Source: Brenneria izadpanahii
GTDB taxonomy: Bacteria; Pseudomonadota; Gammaproteobacteria; Enterobacterales; Enterobacteriaceae
NCBI RefSeq assembly: GCF_017569925.1
Contig: NZ_CP050854.1
Location: 3,906,001-3,970,000 of the forward strand
Length of the DNA: 64,000 nt
Reading direction: 5' to 3'
Part shown: positions 54,383-63,730 of the stretch, one piece after another
Layout of the letters: every line of letters begins with the position of its first letter
Numbering within the stretch: the stretch's first letter is position 1
Translations under genes and position numbers: made by a program
Notes under the pieces: model-generated
Databases searched by the model: none
What the model was told of the DNA's origin: nothing
What the model saw: only the letters and a program-made list of their open reading frames with translations

Positions 54383-55903
54383 ATGAAAACGACTATCGCT
54401 GGAAAAAATACATTGAATAATGAATCACTGGCCGATGATCAGAACAACATCGCCAATACCCCTTTACCCGATGAAGTTCAACAACCGCATTACGATCGCA
54501 AGACGTTGAAAAGCCGCATCGTACATATTGGATTCGGCGCGTTCCACCGCGCCCACCAGGCGCTGTTGACCGACCGCGTGCTCAATCGGCAAGGGGGCGA
54601 TTGGGGAATTTGCGAAGTCAGCCTATTCGGCAACGAGAACCTGTTTAAAAGCCTTCGCCAACAGGCCCACCGCTATAGCGTGCTGGAAAAAGGCGCCAAC
54701 GACAATCAGGCCATCATTATCGGCTCGGTCAATGAATCGCTGCATGCCCGTCTGGAAGGCATCACCGCCATAATAGAGAAACTGGCCGAACCGCAGGTCG
54801 CCATCGTTTCGATAACCATTACAGAAAAGGGCTACTGCATTGATCGAAGTACAGGCAAGCTGGATCGCGAAAACGCGCTAATCAAGATGGATCTGGAAAT
54901 GCCGGATGCGCCGGCTTCCGCGCCGGGCGTGCTGGTGGAAGCGCTGCGCGTGCGCCGGGAACGCGGCCTCGCCCCTTTCACCGTGCTTTCCTGCGACAAC
55001 ATGCCGGAAAACGGGGATGTGGTGAAAAGCGCCGTGCTGGAGCTGGCGGCCCTCAGAGACCAGGAATTGGCGCAGTGGATTGAAACCCACAGCGCGTTCC
55101 CGAACACCATGGTCGACCGCATCGTGCCGGCGGCGACGCCGGAAACCTTGCAGCAAATTGCCGATACGCTGGGCGTCTACGATCCCTGCGGCATTGCCTG
55201 CGAGCCCTTTATTCAGTGGGTGGTGGAAGACAAATTCGTCGCAGGCCGCCCCGACTGGGATATCGCCGGCGTACAGTTGGTCGACGATGTGCTGCCGTTT
55301 GAGGAAATGAAACTGCGTATGCTGAACGGCAGCCACTCTTTCCTCGCCTATCTTGGCTACCTGGCAGGCTATCAACACATTAATGACTGCATGACGGACG
55401 AACATTACCGCCGTGCGGCCCACCATCTGATGCTCAAAGAACAAGCGCCGACGCTGCGGGTTACCGGCGTCGATCTGGCGGACTACGCCGGCCAGTTGAT
55501 TACCCGCTATGAAAACCCGTCGCTGAAACACCGCACCTGGCAAATTGCGATGGACGGCACGCAAAAATTGCCGCAGCGTATGTTGGACTCCATTCGCTGG
55601 CATATCAGCCACGGCGGCGATTATCGTTGCCTGCTGCTGGGCGTCGCAGGCTGGATGCGTTACGTCGGCGGCGTAGACGATGCCGGACAGGCGATTGACG
55701 TTCGCGACCCGATGGCCGAACAGCTTCAGCAAATCGTCGGCGCCACCGCGGACGGCGAACCCCGCGTGCGGGCGCTATTGGCCCTAACGGCGGTGTTCGG
55801 CGAGGAATTGCCGCAAAACGAAGCGTTTGTTGACCAACTGATTAAGGCTTACGCGTCACTTCAACAGCACGGCGCAAAAGCCGCCGTCGCCGCGTTGTTG
55901 TAA
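54383..55903 (+). CDS. uxuB: Fructuronate reductase (D-mannonate oxidoreductase)
   Basis: The 506-residue enzyme (E. coli UxuB 486) interconverts D-fructuronate and D-mannonate with NAD. The N-terminal 40 residues are longer than in E. coli. The NAD-binding IVHIGFGAFHRAHQALLTDR, TITEKGYCIDR, SCDNMPENGDVVK and the catalytic FEEMKLRMLNGSHSFLAYLG are conserved. The ATG at 54383 was preferred to 54353 because AGAG lies at a better distance, but the start is not certain. Confidence 0.93.
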   Translation: MKTTIAGKNTLNNESLADDQNNIANTPLPDEVQQPHYDRKTLKSRIVHIGFGAFHRAHQALLTDRVLNRQGGDWGICEVSLFGNENLFKSLRQQAHRYSVLEKGANDNQAIIIGSVNESLHARLEGITAIIEKLAEPQVAIVSITITEKGYCIDRSTGKLDRENALIKMDLEMPDAPASAPGVLVEALRVRRERGLAPFTVLSCDNMPENGDVVKSAVLELAALRDQELAQWIETHSAFPNTMVDRIVPAATPETLQQIADTLGVYDPCGIACEPFIQWVVEDKFVAGRPDWDIAGVQLVDDVLPFEEMKLRMLNGSHSFLAYLGYLAGYQHINDCMTDEHYRRAAHHLMLKEQAPTLRVTGVDLADYAGQLITRYENPSLKHRTWQIAMDGTQKLPQRMLDSIRWHISHGGDYRCLLLGVAGWMRYVGGVDDAGQAIDVRDPMAEQLQQIVGATADGEPRVRALLALTAVFGEELPQNEAFVDQLIKAYASLQQHGAKAAVAALL

Positions 55904-55919
55904 TTAATAATTAAACGGC

Positions 55920-55946
55920 TAAGCCCGACTCGCGCGTTCGGGCTTA
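55920..55946. terminator. Convergent terminator between uxuB and uxuR
   Basis: AAGCCCGA and TCGGGCTT form a stem with a CTCGCGCGT loop in the 73-base gap between two facing genes. Confidence 0.7.
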
Positions 55947-55976
55947 TGCATAATGGAGTCCGGGCGGGAAAGCCCG

Positions 55977-56711
55977 TCAGTACTCCAGACGAGAAGGTAC
56001 GGACTCGAACAGATAGCCGTCAAAGGCCGGATCGTCCATGTTTGAGATTTCCAGCAGCTTATTTTTCACGTTTTCCAAATGCAGCCACATTTCCTGACGC
56101 GCCATTTTTGAATCTCGCCGCGACACCGCCCGCAGGATTTTCTGGTGGTCGTCCAGCCACTGCCGTTGATAGCTGAAATCATCGGTATGAGAATGAATCC
56201 CCTGCCACATCGGGCTTCGTTTACGGGCCTGCCACACTTCATACACCATATTGGCCAGCACGCTGTTTTGGGTGGACTGCGCCAGCAGGCAATGAAACTG
56301 CTCGTCCGCGCTCTCATCCACGCTGCCGTTTTCCAGAGAGAGCGTCTCCTGTTCAATGGCCTGACGCATTTTAATAATATCGCTCTTGGTAGCCTGCATC
56401 GCCGCAAACGCCGCCACTTCGCTTTCCAGCAGCTGACGCGCCTGCAACAGCTCAAACGGGCCATAACCGCTGTCCGCGGCGTCGTCCTTTTCCGGCCCGT
56501 CGGGGATCTGGATCACATAGACGCCTGAGCCTTTACGCACTTCGATCAGCTTTTCCAGCTCAAGCATAATCAGCGCCTCGCGCACTACGCTGCGGCTGAC
56601 GCCATAGGCATCGGCGATATCGCGCTCAGGAGAAAGACGATCGCCAATCTGATATTTTCCATTCAGAATTTCTGCGCGGATGTTACCGCCTATTTGCTGA
56701 TATAACCTCAT
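55977..56711 (-). CDS. uxuR: GntR/FadR-family regulator UxuR
   Basis: The 244-residue regulator has an N-terminal winged helix (MRLYQQIGGNIRAEI and RDIADAYGVSRSVVREALIM) and a FadR-type helical effector domain starting at about residue 80, with GPFELLQARQLLESEVAAFA typical of UxuR/ExuR. The ending DDPAFDGYLFESVP is closer to E. coli UxuR than ExuR. It probably represses uxuA and uxuB and is relieved by fructuronate. The ATG at 56711 has GAGGTGAT upstream and gives the family length. Confidence 0.88.
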   Translation of the reverse strand: MRLYQQIGGNIRAEILNGKYQIGDRLSPERDIADAYGVSRSVVREALIMLELEKLIEVRKGSGVYVIQIPDGPEKDDAADSGYGPFELLQARQLLESEVAAFAAMQATKSDIIKMRQAIEQETLSLENGSVDESADEQFHCLLAQSTQNSVLANMVYEVWQARKRSPMWQGIHSHTDDFSYQRQWLDDHQKILRAVSRRDSKMARQEMWLHLENVKNKLLEISNMDDPAFDGYLFESVPSRLEY

Positions 56712-56987
56712 ATCACCTCGTTCCTTCATCCATTCCGCCGCCACAGCCCACAATTGGCAGGACCAATAACGCGATAAGTCACCCAATTTGTCCGAAGTAT
56801 AACACGAAGACCGGAAACCTTTTCTATTGGAAGAACCTATATAACCCCAAAAACGTTGCTATTACCGGGGGACGGATCCCGGAATATTGCGGCGCGGCCG
56901 GGTGCGCGGGCTTAAATTGAAGGTAACTTGCTGCGGAATATGGTTTATATACTATATCCACCAGATTTCGAGATGCAGGACAAGCCA

Positions 56988-58181
56988 ATGGGAAAGCGCG
57001 TCTTTTGGCCAGCCGTTCCGGCGATGATTGCGAAAAGCCTATCCTGCGCGATTGTCGCCGTCTGCCTGCTTTTCATTTCAGGCTGCGGCGGCAAACAGCG
57101 CGACGTTACGCCGCTTGGACAAACCACGTTCGCTCAATATCAGCGCGACGCCACGCAATGGGTAGAGCGGCATCGCGCTTTCCAGAGCGCCGATAGAGGC
57201 GTCGAACTGGCCTGGAATACGCCGCGGGAAATGCGTCCGTCCGGTAAGCCGACCAAGGGAATGTTACTGGTTCACGGCCTGGGCGACTCTCCCGGTTCAT
57301 TTAACGATATTATGCCGCGTCTGGCGGAACAGGGCTTTCTGGTCCGAACCGTGCTGCTGCCGGGACACGGCACCCGCCCTGCGGACATGCTGCATATCAC
57401 CGTCGATGACTGGCGCAGAGTCGTCAATGAACAGGCGGCGATTCTTCGCCATGACGTAAGCGAGGTTTATCTGGGCGGTTTTTCCACCGGCGGCAATCTG
57501 GTTTTGGAATATGCGCTTAACCACCCGGAAATCAAAGGATTGTTGCTATTTTCACCCGCGATAAAATCCAACGAGCGGTACGATTTTCTGACGCCGCTGC
57601 TTGCCGTTTTTACCGACTGGATACTGAAACCCCGCCCCGGATATCCTGAACAGCTGGCGACGCGTTACATGGTGGTGCCGACCAACGGTTTCGCCCAGTT
57701 TTACCATTCCAGTAGCGCGGTGCGGGCGCGGCTGGCCCGAACGACTTACGATAAGCCCGTCTTAATAGCGCTTGCCGAGCATGACTCGGTGCTGGATACG
57801 CCCTATATGCTCGAACTCTTCGAGCGGAAATTCACCAACCCACGCAGCAGGCTGATTTGGTACGGCAGCCAACCGGCGGAACCGCACTCCTCGCGCGTGC
57901 TGGTTCGCAGCGACTACTTGCCCGAACGGCGGATAAGTCAGTTCTCCCATATGTCGATGCTGTTTGCGCCGGACAATAAAGAGTACGGCGAGACGGGCGC
58001 CATCATTATTTGCGCTAACGGACAAACCCACGTCAGTCAGCCTCAATGCCGGGATAGAAGCAAACTGTGGTATTCCGACTGGGGCCATCAGGAAGCGGGC
58101 AAAACGCATGTTCGCTTAACGTTCAACCCCTATTTCAATTGGCAAACCCAGGTGATGAATGAAGTCCTGAAAAACGAATGA
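56988..58181 (+). CDS. Lipoprotein alpha/beta hydrolase
   Basis: A 397-residue protein with a lipoprotein signal (lipobox ISGC, Cys33). The fold shows a HGLGDSPGS oxyanion loop, the nucleophile elbow LGGFSTGGNLVLE with Ser166, an acidic EHDSV and a late His in SHMSMLFAP. The family includes monoglyceride lipases and carboxylesterases, but the substrate cannot be told. An in-frame upstream ATG (56973) is an alternative start. It is not clearly co-regulated with its neighbours. Confidence 0.75.
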   Translation: MGKRVFWPAVPAMIAKSLSCAIVAVCLLFISGCGGKQRDVTPLGQTTFAQYQRDATQWVERHRAFQSADRGVELAWNTPREMRPSGKPTKGMLLVHGLGDSPGSFNDIMPRLAEQGFLVRTVLLPGHGTRPADMLHITVDDWRRVVNEQAAILRHDVSEVYLGGFSTGGNLVLEYALNHPEIKGLLLFSPAIKSNERYDFLTPLLAVFTDWILKPRPGYPEQLATRYMVVPTNGFAQFYHSSSAVRARLARTTYDKPVLIALAEHDSVLDTPYMLELFERKFTNPRSRLIWYGSQPAEPHSSRVLVRSDYLPERRISQFSHMSMLFAPDNKEYGETGAIIICANGQTHVSQPQCRDRSKLWYSDWGHQEAGKTHVRLTFNPYFNWQTQVMNEVLKNE

Positions 58182-58283
58182 CTTATCGGTCAAATTCCCC
58201 TGGCGAGAGGGCGTATTGTCATTATTCGTTCATAAACATCGGCTATTTTAGCCTCAAGGACGATCAGCTTGTAAAAAAGGGCC

Positions 58284-59528
58284 ATGACTTCTCTCTCTGT
58301 TCCACGCGATAAGCAATATCACTGGGGGCCGACCAAGGCGCTGGATCTCTGCATCCCGGCCCCAAGCGTCTCCCCTGACACAGATAACTCCACCGTGTTA
58401 CAGCTTTTCAGTAAAAACAAAGAGCTGGTCAGTTTGCCGGTCGTCGAAAACGGCCGCCCTTTCGGGTTAATCAGCCGCCACATATTCATGTCCCAAATGT
58501 CCCGCCCTTTTTATCATGAGCTGTACGATAAAAAGAGCTGCATCGCCTTTATGGATAAAAATCCATTGATTATTGATGCTGCGTCCCCGTTGAGCGATGT
58601 GGCGGATCAAACGGTCATCACCGGGGATAAATCGCTGACGGACGGCTACATTATTACGGAAGACGAGCGGTATATCGGTATCGGGCTCGGCATCGATCTG
58701 ATCAAAGCGGTTTCCGACATGCACTCGCAACAGCATCAGCAGATCATGCAGAGCATCGAATACGCCAGAGTGCTCCAGGAGGCCATGCTGACCACGTCGC
58801 GCCAGTCGATGTCCGGTTCGCTGACGGACTGGTGCATGGTATGGGAGCCGCGGGACTGCGTCGGCGGCGATTGTTATTACTTCAAAGCATATAAAAACGG
58901 CTGGCTCGCCGTTGTCGCTGACTGCACCGGTCATGGCGTTCCCGGCGCATTTATGACCCTGATTTTCGCCTCCGCACTGGAACAGGCGCTGACGCAACAT
59001 GGGCCGGAAATGCCCGATCTATTGCTGCAGGCCATCAACCGTCATATCAAGAATACCCTCGGTCAGGGCAATGGCGGGCGGCAACATCCCTCATCTAACG
59101 ACGGTTGCGACGCCATTCTGATCTTTTGCGATACCACAAAAAATACGATCGTTTGGGCCAGCGCCCACATGTCCGCCTTTCTGGTCAAGCAACAAGCGTC
59201 GCAGGTGGAGATCCTCGCCGCTGACCGCATGGGAGTCGGTTATACCGACACGCCCTACGATTACTGCTGGCCCTGCCATCAGTTAACGCTCGACAACAAC
59301 GATCTCTTTTTCACCACCACCGACGGGCTGACCGATCAAATCGGTGGCGAGCGGAAAACGATGTTCGGCAAACGCCGGCTACAAGAGCTGCTTCTGCGTT
59401 ACCAGGATCAGCCGATGCAGGCTTTCGCCAGTCATTTACTACAAAAACATATGGATTATCAAGGCGATCAGGTAAGAAGGGACGACCTGACTTTTTGGGG
59501 TTTCCGACATTGTTCGACATTGACTTAA
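58284..59528 (+). CDS. SpoIIE-type PP2C phosphatase with N-terminal CBS pair (SiaA-like)
   Basis: The 414-residue protein has two N-terminal CBS-like repeats (about 25-150; VVENGRPFGLISRHIFMSQM and ADQTVITGDKSLTDGYIITE), a short helix and a C-terminal PP2C/SpoIIE phosphatase with RDCVGGDCYYF, VADCTGHGVPGAFMTLIFAS and TTDGLTDQIGGERK holding metal-binding Asp/Gly residues. In the Pseudomonas Sia system the matching protein SiaA dephosphorylates SiaC; there the sensor is a membrane/HAMP module, here it is cytoplasmic CBS, which could bind a nucleotide. It starts the four-gene set with 17 bases to the next gene. Confidence 0.82.
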   Translation: MTSLSVPRDKQYHWGPTKALDLCIPAPSVSPDTDNSTVLQLFSKNKELVSLPVVENGRPFGLISRHIFMSQMSRPFYHELYDKKSCIAFMDKNPLIIDAASPLSDVADQTVITGDKSLTDGYIITEDERYIGIGLGIDLIKAVSDMHSQQHQQIMQSIEYARVLQEAMLTTSRQSMSGSLTDWCMVWEPRDCVGGDCYYFKAYKNGWLAVVADCTGHGVPGAFMTLIFASALEQALTQHGPEMPDLLLQAINRHIKNTLGQGNGGRQHPSSNDGCDAILIFCDTTKNTIVWASAHMSAFLVKQQASQVEILAADRMGVGYTDTPYDYCWPCHQLTLDNNDLFFTTTDGLTDQIGGERKTMFGKRRLQELLLRYQDQPMQAFASHLLQKHMDYQGDQVRRDDLTFWGFRHCSTLT

Positions 59529-59545
59529 TCAGGTGAAACGGGATT

Positions 59546-60097
59546 ATGCCAGATACTAAATACACCGAACTTTTCGACTCTACGAATCAACGGGATATCA
59601 CGTTGTATTACGTCGGATATTTTTCGCAGAACATCATCAGTTCTCTGGCTGAAACGGTGCGGTTACAACTTGAAAAAAAACAGGTTCCCACCGGAATACG
59701 CCGGAAGCTATTTTCCGCTTTCGTCGAAATGGTGCAGAACATCACCCGCTATTCGGCGGCCCATTTGACCGAGATCGACCAGCTCAATGAGATACGTCAC
59801 GGGTCCGTGTGCGTCGGTCTTGAAAACGGGAAATATTTTTTACTTTGCGCAAACCAGGTCCATCCTGACGACATCGAAAAGTTGCGGATCCGGCTTGAGC
59901 CTTTGCGCTATATGACGCTTGATGAAATCAAGCTCGCCTATAAAGCCTCCCTGCGCGATGAAACGCCGCCCTGGAGCAAGGGGGCGGATATGGGATTACT
60001 GACCGTCGCACGTGATGCCAGCGAGCCGCTGCAGTTCACCTTTCGAGCGGACGCATCAACGGGACTGTCTATGTTTTATCTGAAGGCGATCATCTGA
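59546..60097 (+). CDS. SiaB-family protein kinase (GHKL-like)
   Basis: The 183-residue protein has the N-box-like FVEMVQNITRYSAAH and a glycine-rich SKGADMGLLTVARDA that resemble the ATP site of anti-sigma/GHKL kinases. In the Sia system SiaB phosphorylates SiaC, opposing the phosphatase. The neighbours on both sides support this. It ends one base before the start of the siaC-like gene. Confidence 0.8.
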   Translation: MPDTKYTELFDSTNQRDITLYYVGYFSQNIISSLAETVRLQLEKKQVPTGIRRKLFSAFVEMVQNITRYSAAHLTEIDQLNEIRHGSVCVGLENGKYFLLCANQVHPDDIEKLRIRLEPLRYMTLDEIKLAYKASLRDETPPWSKGADMGLLTVARDASEPLQFTFRADASTGLSMFYLKAII

Positions 60098-60098
60098 A

Positions 60099-60530
60099 AT
60101 GGCGAATATTATAAATATGGAAAATCTTCACATCGCAGGGACGCCCTGTACACCGGCCGTGGACTTTTACTTTGACGCGCACCGCCTTTCTCTGACCGGC
60201 GAGTCCTATCCCGAAAATGCGGCGGCGTTTTATCGCCCGCTGATTGAGCAGGTTCAGAACTACCTTCATACGCTGGCGGCAGAAATCGATGCCTCGGAGG
60301 CGGCCCCGCCGACGGCCGTCGAGTTCCATGTGTCGCTGGTTTACTTCAACAGTTCCAGCACCAAAATGCTGTTTAGCCTGCTCAACGTGCTGAATCAGGC
60401 GGCGGAACATGTACTGCCCATTACTTTGCATTGGTATTACGACCAAGATGATGACATTGCGGAAGAGTTCGGTGAAGAATTACGCATCGATTTTCCCGCT
60501 CTCAACTTCAACAGCCATACTCTGGAGTAA
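60099..60530 (+). CDS. SiaC-like phosphoprotein (DUF1987)
   Basis: The 143-residue protein has the family form seen in P. aeruginosa SiaC, the substrate of SiaA and SiaB and an activator of the diguanylate cyclase SiaD when unphosphorylated. The region around the known phosphosite (NTSS, Thr68 in SiaC) reads VYFNSSSTKML here, with Ser85 in place of Thr. It shares the operon with kinase, phosphatase and cyclase. A start at 60117 is also possible. Confidence 0.78.
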   Translation: MANIINMENLHIAGTPCTPAVDFYFDAHRLSLTGESYPENAAAFYRPLIEQVQNYLHTLAAEIDASEAAPPTAVEFHVSLVYFNSSSTKMLFSLLNVLNQAAEHVLPITLHWYYDQDDDIAEEFGEELRIDFPALNFNSHTLE

Positions 60531-60537
60531 CCCAACG

Positions 60538-61245
60538 ATGAGCACTTTTGAGCTATTCACGCCGGAATACGATATTCTCATCGCCGCACGTAATGTCGCC
60601 ACCCAGCATGATATGCCGGCGGAGGTCTACCGGGATACGCTGCTGGCATTGACCGAACACTACCAGCGCCTGGTCCGGGAGTCCCATCGGCTGATTTCCC
60701 GTAGCGACCGGGCGGAAAAAGAACTGAATCGCCTGAACGCGCAGCTACACAAACTGGCGATCGAGCTGGAATACAAAGCCAGCCACGATCCGCTGACCAA
60801 CGTTTATAACCGCGGCGCGATCATCGAACGCATAAACCAAACGCTGGAACGCAATCAGGCCGCGCTTATCGTATTGGATATCGACCATTTCAAGCGGGTA
60901 AACGACGCCTACGGCCATCCCACCGGGGATGCCGTAATATGCGCGTTGATATCACGGGTACGGGAAGTCCTCAAAGAGAACGGCAGCGTCGGCCGGGTGG
61001 GCGGCGAGGAGTTCACCATCTTACTGGATAACTTTACCCTTGAGCAGGCCGCAGAGATTGCGGGGCGCATCCATTTCAGCCTGAACGACGCGCCGCTGCC
61101 GGTTTTACCCCACCATACGGTAACGGCCAGCTTCGGCGTGAGTTGGGCGCCGCCCAAGGCCTGTTTTGATACGATCTACGGTTCGGCGGACGCCGCGCTT
61201 TATAAAGCGAAGAACCGGGGCAGAAACTGCGTTGAATATCAGTAA
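60538..61245 (+). CDS. SiaD-like diguanylate cyclase (GGDEF)
   Basis: The 235-residue cytoplasmic protein has an N-terminal coiled-coil region (about 36-80) that in SiaD binds SiaC, followed by a GGDEF domain with active-site GGEEF at 155-159 and the substrate-binding DIDHFKRVNDAYGH. The RxxD inhibitory site is absent (positions 146-149 read KENG), so product feedback may be lost. It should make c-di-GMP under control of the SiaC-like protein. The ATG has GGAG ahead. Its stop lies within the end of the convergent mltB-like gene. Confidence 0.84.
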   Translation: MSTFELFTPEYDILIAARNVATQHDMPAEVYRDTLLALTEHYQRLVRESHRLISRSDRAEKELNRLNAQLHKLAIELEYKASHDPLTNVYNRGAIIERINQTLERNQAALIVLDIDHFKRVNDAYGHPTGDAVICALISRVREVLKENGSVGRVGGEEFTILLDNFTLEQAAEIAGRIHFSLNDAPLPVLPHHTVTASFGVSWAPPKACFDTIYGSADAALYKAKNRGRNCVEYQ

Positions 61246-62330
61246 GCGCTCCCGCGGCGGGCGCGGCCGACCGCTTCCCCAAGTTGCCATACCGCCATCG
61301 CATAATGGGTACTGTGGTTATAACGGGTAATGGTGTAAAAGTTCGGTAGACCGTACCAATATTGATAGCCGCTACCGATGTCCAGACGCAATAAACTGGC
61401 CTCCTCATTACCGCCCAGCGTGCTCAACGGTTTTAATCCCGCCGCCTGCAATGTGGCGATGGAATAACGCGTATTGAAACCATTTTTCAGCGACGGAGCC
61501 TGACCCAAAGCGGGCACGGCCACCAAACCATCCTTGACCCAACCGTGAGCCTTAAAGTAATTGGCGACGCTGCCGATGGCGTCCACCGGATCCCACAGAT
61601 TAATATGACCGTTACCGTCAAAATCGATGGCATATTGCTTAAACGACGACGGCATAAACTGGCCGTATCCCATGGCGCCGGCGTAGGAGCCGCGCAAGCT
61701 AAGAGGATCGTTGCCTTCATTACGGGCCATCAGCAGGAACGTCTCCAATTCGCCGGTAAAATATTCGGCCCGGCGCGGGTAGTCGAAAGCCAGCGTCGCC
61801 AACGCATCAATGATTCGGGTCTTACCCATCACCCGGCCCCAGCGGGTTTCAACGCCGATAATGCCGACGATAATCTCCGGCGGAACGCCGTATATTTCCC
61901 AGGCGCGTTGCAACGCATCCTGATACTGATTCCAGAAAGCCACGCCGTTTTGCACGTTACCCGGCGTGATGAATTGGTTACGGTAGCGAAGCCAGGCGCC
62001 GTTAGGAACAGACGGCGCCGTAGTCGTAGGCGTGGGAGCCTGTTTATCCATCAGGCGCAGCACCCAGTCCAGCCGCTGCGCCTGGGCCAGAACATCGTGT
62101 AACTGCTGACGGTCGAATCCGTGCTCGCTTACCATCTTATCGACGAAGCGCGTCGTCGCCGGATTGAAAGCGAAATCGCCGCTCAGCAGATGACCGCTAT
62201 GCGCAGGCTCCAGCAAAAAGCCGCCTTTAAAAGGATTGCCTTTAGGCGCTTCAGGTGGCGGCGGCGTCGGTTTACTGCTACAGGCGGAGAGAAACACAAC
62301 CAGTGGAAGAAGAGTGGCCAAATGACGCAT
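61239..62330 (-). CDS. mltB: Membrane-bound lytic murein transglycosylase B-like
   Basis: The 363-residue lipoprotein (E. coli MltB 361) has lipobox LSAC with Cys17 and a lysozyme-like domain with catalytic Glu161 in GIIGVETRWGRVMG. It cleaves glycan strands between MurNAc and GlcNAc to give 1,6-anhydro ends; these products feed the AmpG recycling route. The GSYAGAMGYGQFMPSSFKQY segment is typical. Its start is placed at MRHLATLLPLVV; an upstream in-frame ATG lies in phnA. It overlaps the end of the siaD-like gene by seven bases. Confidence 0.92.
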   Translation of the reverse strand: MRHLATLLPLVVFLSACSSKPTPPPPEAPKGNPFKGGFLLEPAHSGHLLSGDFAFNPATTRFVDKMVSEHGFDRQQLHDVLAQAQRLDWVLRLMDKQAPTPTTTAPSVPNGAWLRYRNQFITPGNVQNGVAFWNQYQDALQRAWEIYGVPPEIIVGIIGVETRWGRVMGKTRIIDALATLAFDYPRRAEYFTGELETFLLMARNEGNDPLSLRGSYAGAMGYGQFMPSSFKQYAIDFDGNGHINLWDPVDAIGSVANYFKAHGWVKDGLVAVPALGQAPSLKNGFNTRYSIATLQAAGLKPLSTLGGNEEASLLRLDIGSGYQYWYGLPNFYTITRYNHSTHYAMAVWQLGEAVGRARRGSAY

Positions 62331-62445
62331 CAGATGTCCGTGTAACCGAGTCAGGGAAAAGTAACCGCAATGGTAAATCATTGCCCGATACGAAAAAACT
62401 GAAATATGCGCCCCGGACCGTTTAAAATCGAAGCGCACCAGATTG

Positions 62446-62787
62446 TCAGTTTTTCTTAACAAACTCAGATTTCAGCTTCATCGCGCCGAAACCATCAATT
62501 TTACAGTCAATATTATGATCGCCTTCGACAAGGCGAATACCTTTAACGCGCGTACCGATCTTCAGCGTTGATGAACTTCCCTTAACTTTCAAATCCTTAA
62601 CTACCGTTACGGAGTCACCATCCGCCAGCAGATTACCATTGGCGTCTCTGACGACCAGTCCTTCTTCTTCGGCCGCCGGATCAGCGTTCATTGCCCATAC
62701 ATGCCCACACTCCGGGCAGTTCAATAATTCATTGTCCTGCCAGGTATATTCAGAATTGCATTTAGGACAATTAGGTAGCTGTTGCAT
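62446..62787 (-). CDS. yjdM: Zinc-ribbon protein PhnA/YjdM
   Basis: The 113-residue protein starts [20 protein letters not shown] with a CxxC-(about 18)-CPEC zinc ribbon, then [20 protein letters not shown] and [20 protein letters not shown], the same layout as E. coli YjdM (111 residues). Despite the old name, its role in phosphonate use is unproven. It lies 115 bases before the mltB-like gene on the same strand. Confidence 0.93.
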   Translation of the reverse strand: MQQLPNCPKCNSEYTWQDNELLNCPECGHVWAMNADPAAEEEGLVVRDANGNLLADGDSVTVVKDLKVKGSSSTLKIGTRVKGIRLVEGDHNIDCKIDGFGAMKLKSEFVKKN

Positions 62788-62917
62788 GATAAAATTCCCG
62801 AAAATTTAAAAAATTAGATAAAAAGCCAATAAAATCAAAGATGGTGTTACCAGCTATGTATATTTTAACTTTTTATTCGCCCGGAGAGTAGCCATCTCTT
62901 AGGCCGGCGCGGTTGAA

Positions 62918-63568
62918 TCACTTCACAATTTTCCCGTCCTGCAGGATAAACATGACCTTCCCATTCCAAAACTCGGCGATAAAGACATCCTCTTCCTCAA
63001 GGGCATGCCGCTCCAGCTCACCTTTCAGCCAATCTTCATCTTTTTCTATTTGCTCCAGCTCGTCATGTCTGATCTTGCCGTCCTTCATAATAATGACCGA
63101 GGGCATCTTGGCGTCATCGCAAACCACGGTGAGTTGACCGCTGGGTTCTATTTGAGCGTAGGTTACCTGCTGAAAAGAGTTGATCCCCTGGGAATGAAGT
63201 TGAGAGGCGACATTCAGGATATCGATCTTATTTTTCTTGCGCAGAATATTATCCATCAGGAATCTTCCTTTCTTAACGATAGGAAGCGGATTGCCGATAG
63301 CGATGGAGCGAAACAGACTAACGTGCTTGGTGATGGCATTCAGCAACGAGATCAATCCGACGCCGATAAATAGCACGATAATATATTGTTGCAGAGGAAT
63401 ACTGTCGCTGTAGATTACCCCGCCGATGATGCCCCCAAGAACAAAGTTGCCAATAAAATCAACCGGCGTCATTTGAGACAGTTGCGTTTTTCCTGACAGA
63501 TTGAGATGCATTATCACAATGCAGAACCCAATGACGAATTTTATTAGTACAAAACTGTAATATTCCAT
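62918..63568 (-). CDS. DUF421/YetF-like membrane protein
   Basis: The 216-residue protein has three N-terminal membrane helices (within residues 5-85; LIKFVIGFCIVIMHLNLSG and IIVLFIGVGLISLLNAIT) and a cytoplasmic alpha/beta DUF421 domain with the usual VKKGRFLMDNILRKKNKIDI. Related Bacillus proteins affect sporulation and membrane envelope properties; the exact role is unknown. No operon partner is clear. Confidence 0.85.
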   Translation of the reverse strand: MEYYSFVLIKFVIGFCIVIMHLNLSGKTQLSQMTPVDFIGNFVLGGIIGGVIYSDSIPLQQYIIVLFIGVGLISLLNAITKHVSLFRSIAIGNPLPIVKKGRFLMDNILRKKNKIDILNVASQLHSQGINSFQQVTYAQIEPSGQLTVVCDDAKMPSVIIMKDGKIRHDELEQIEKDEDWLKGELERHALEEEDVFIAEFWNGKVMFILQDGKIVK

Positions 63569-63730
63569 ATATTTTCTAACCCGCGTATTACGCTATTTCA
63601 AATAAATTACCGGCCCTAAAGCAAAAGCAAAGCGCCACAAAAATAAACCAGCCAAGAAAGAGGCCGTTACTTATTGTGTTTGCATTAACCCATTACTTAT
63701 CAATGTGTCACAACACTAATTTATATAGAT

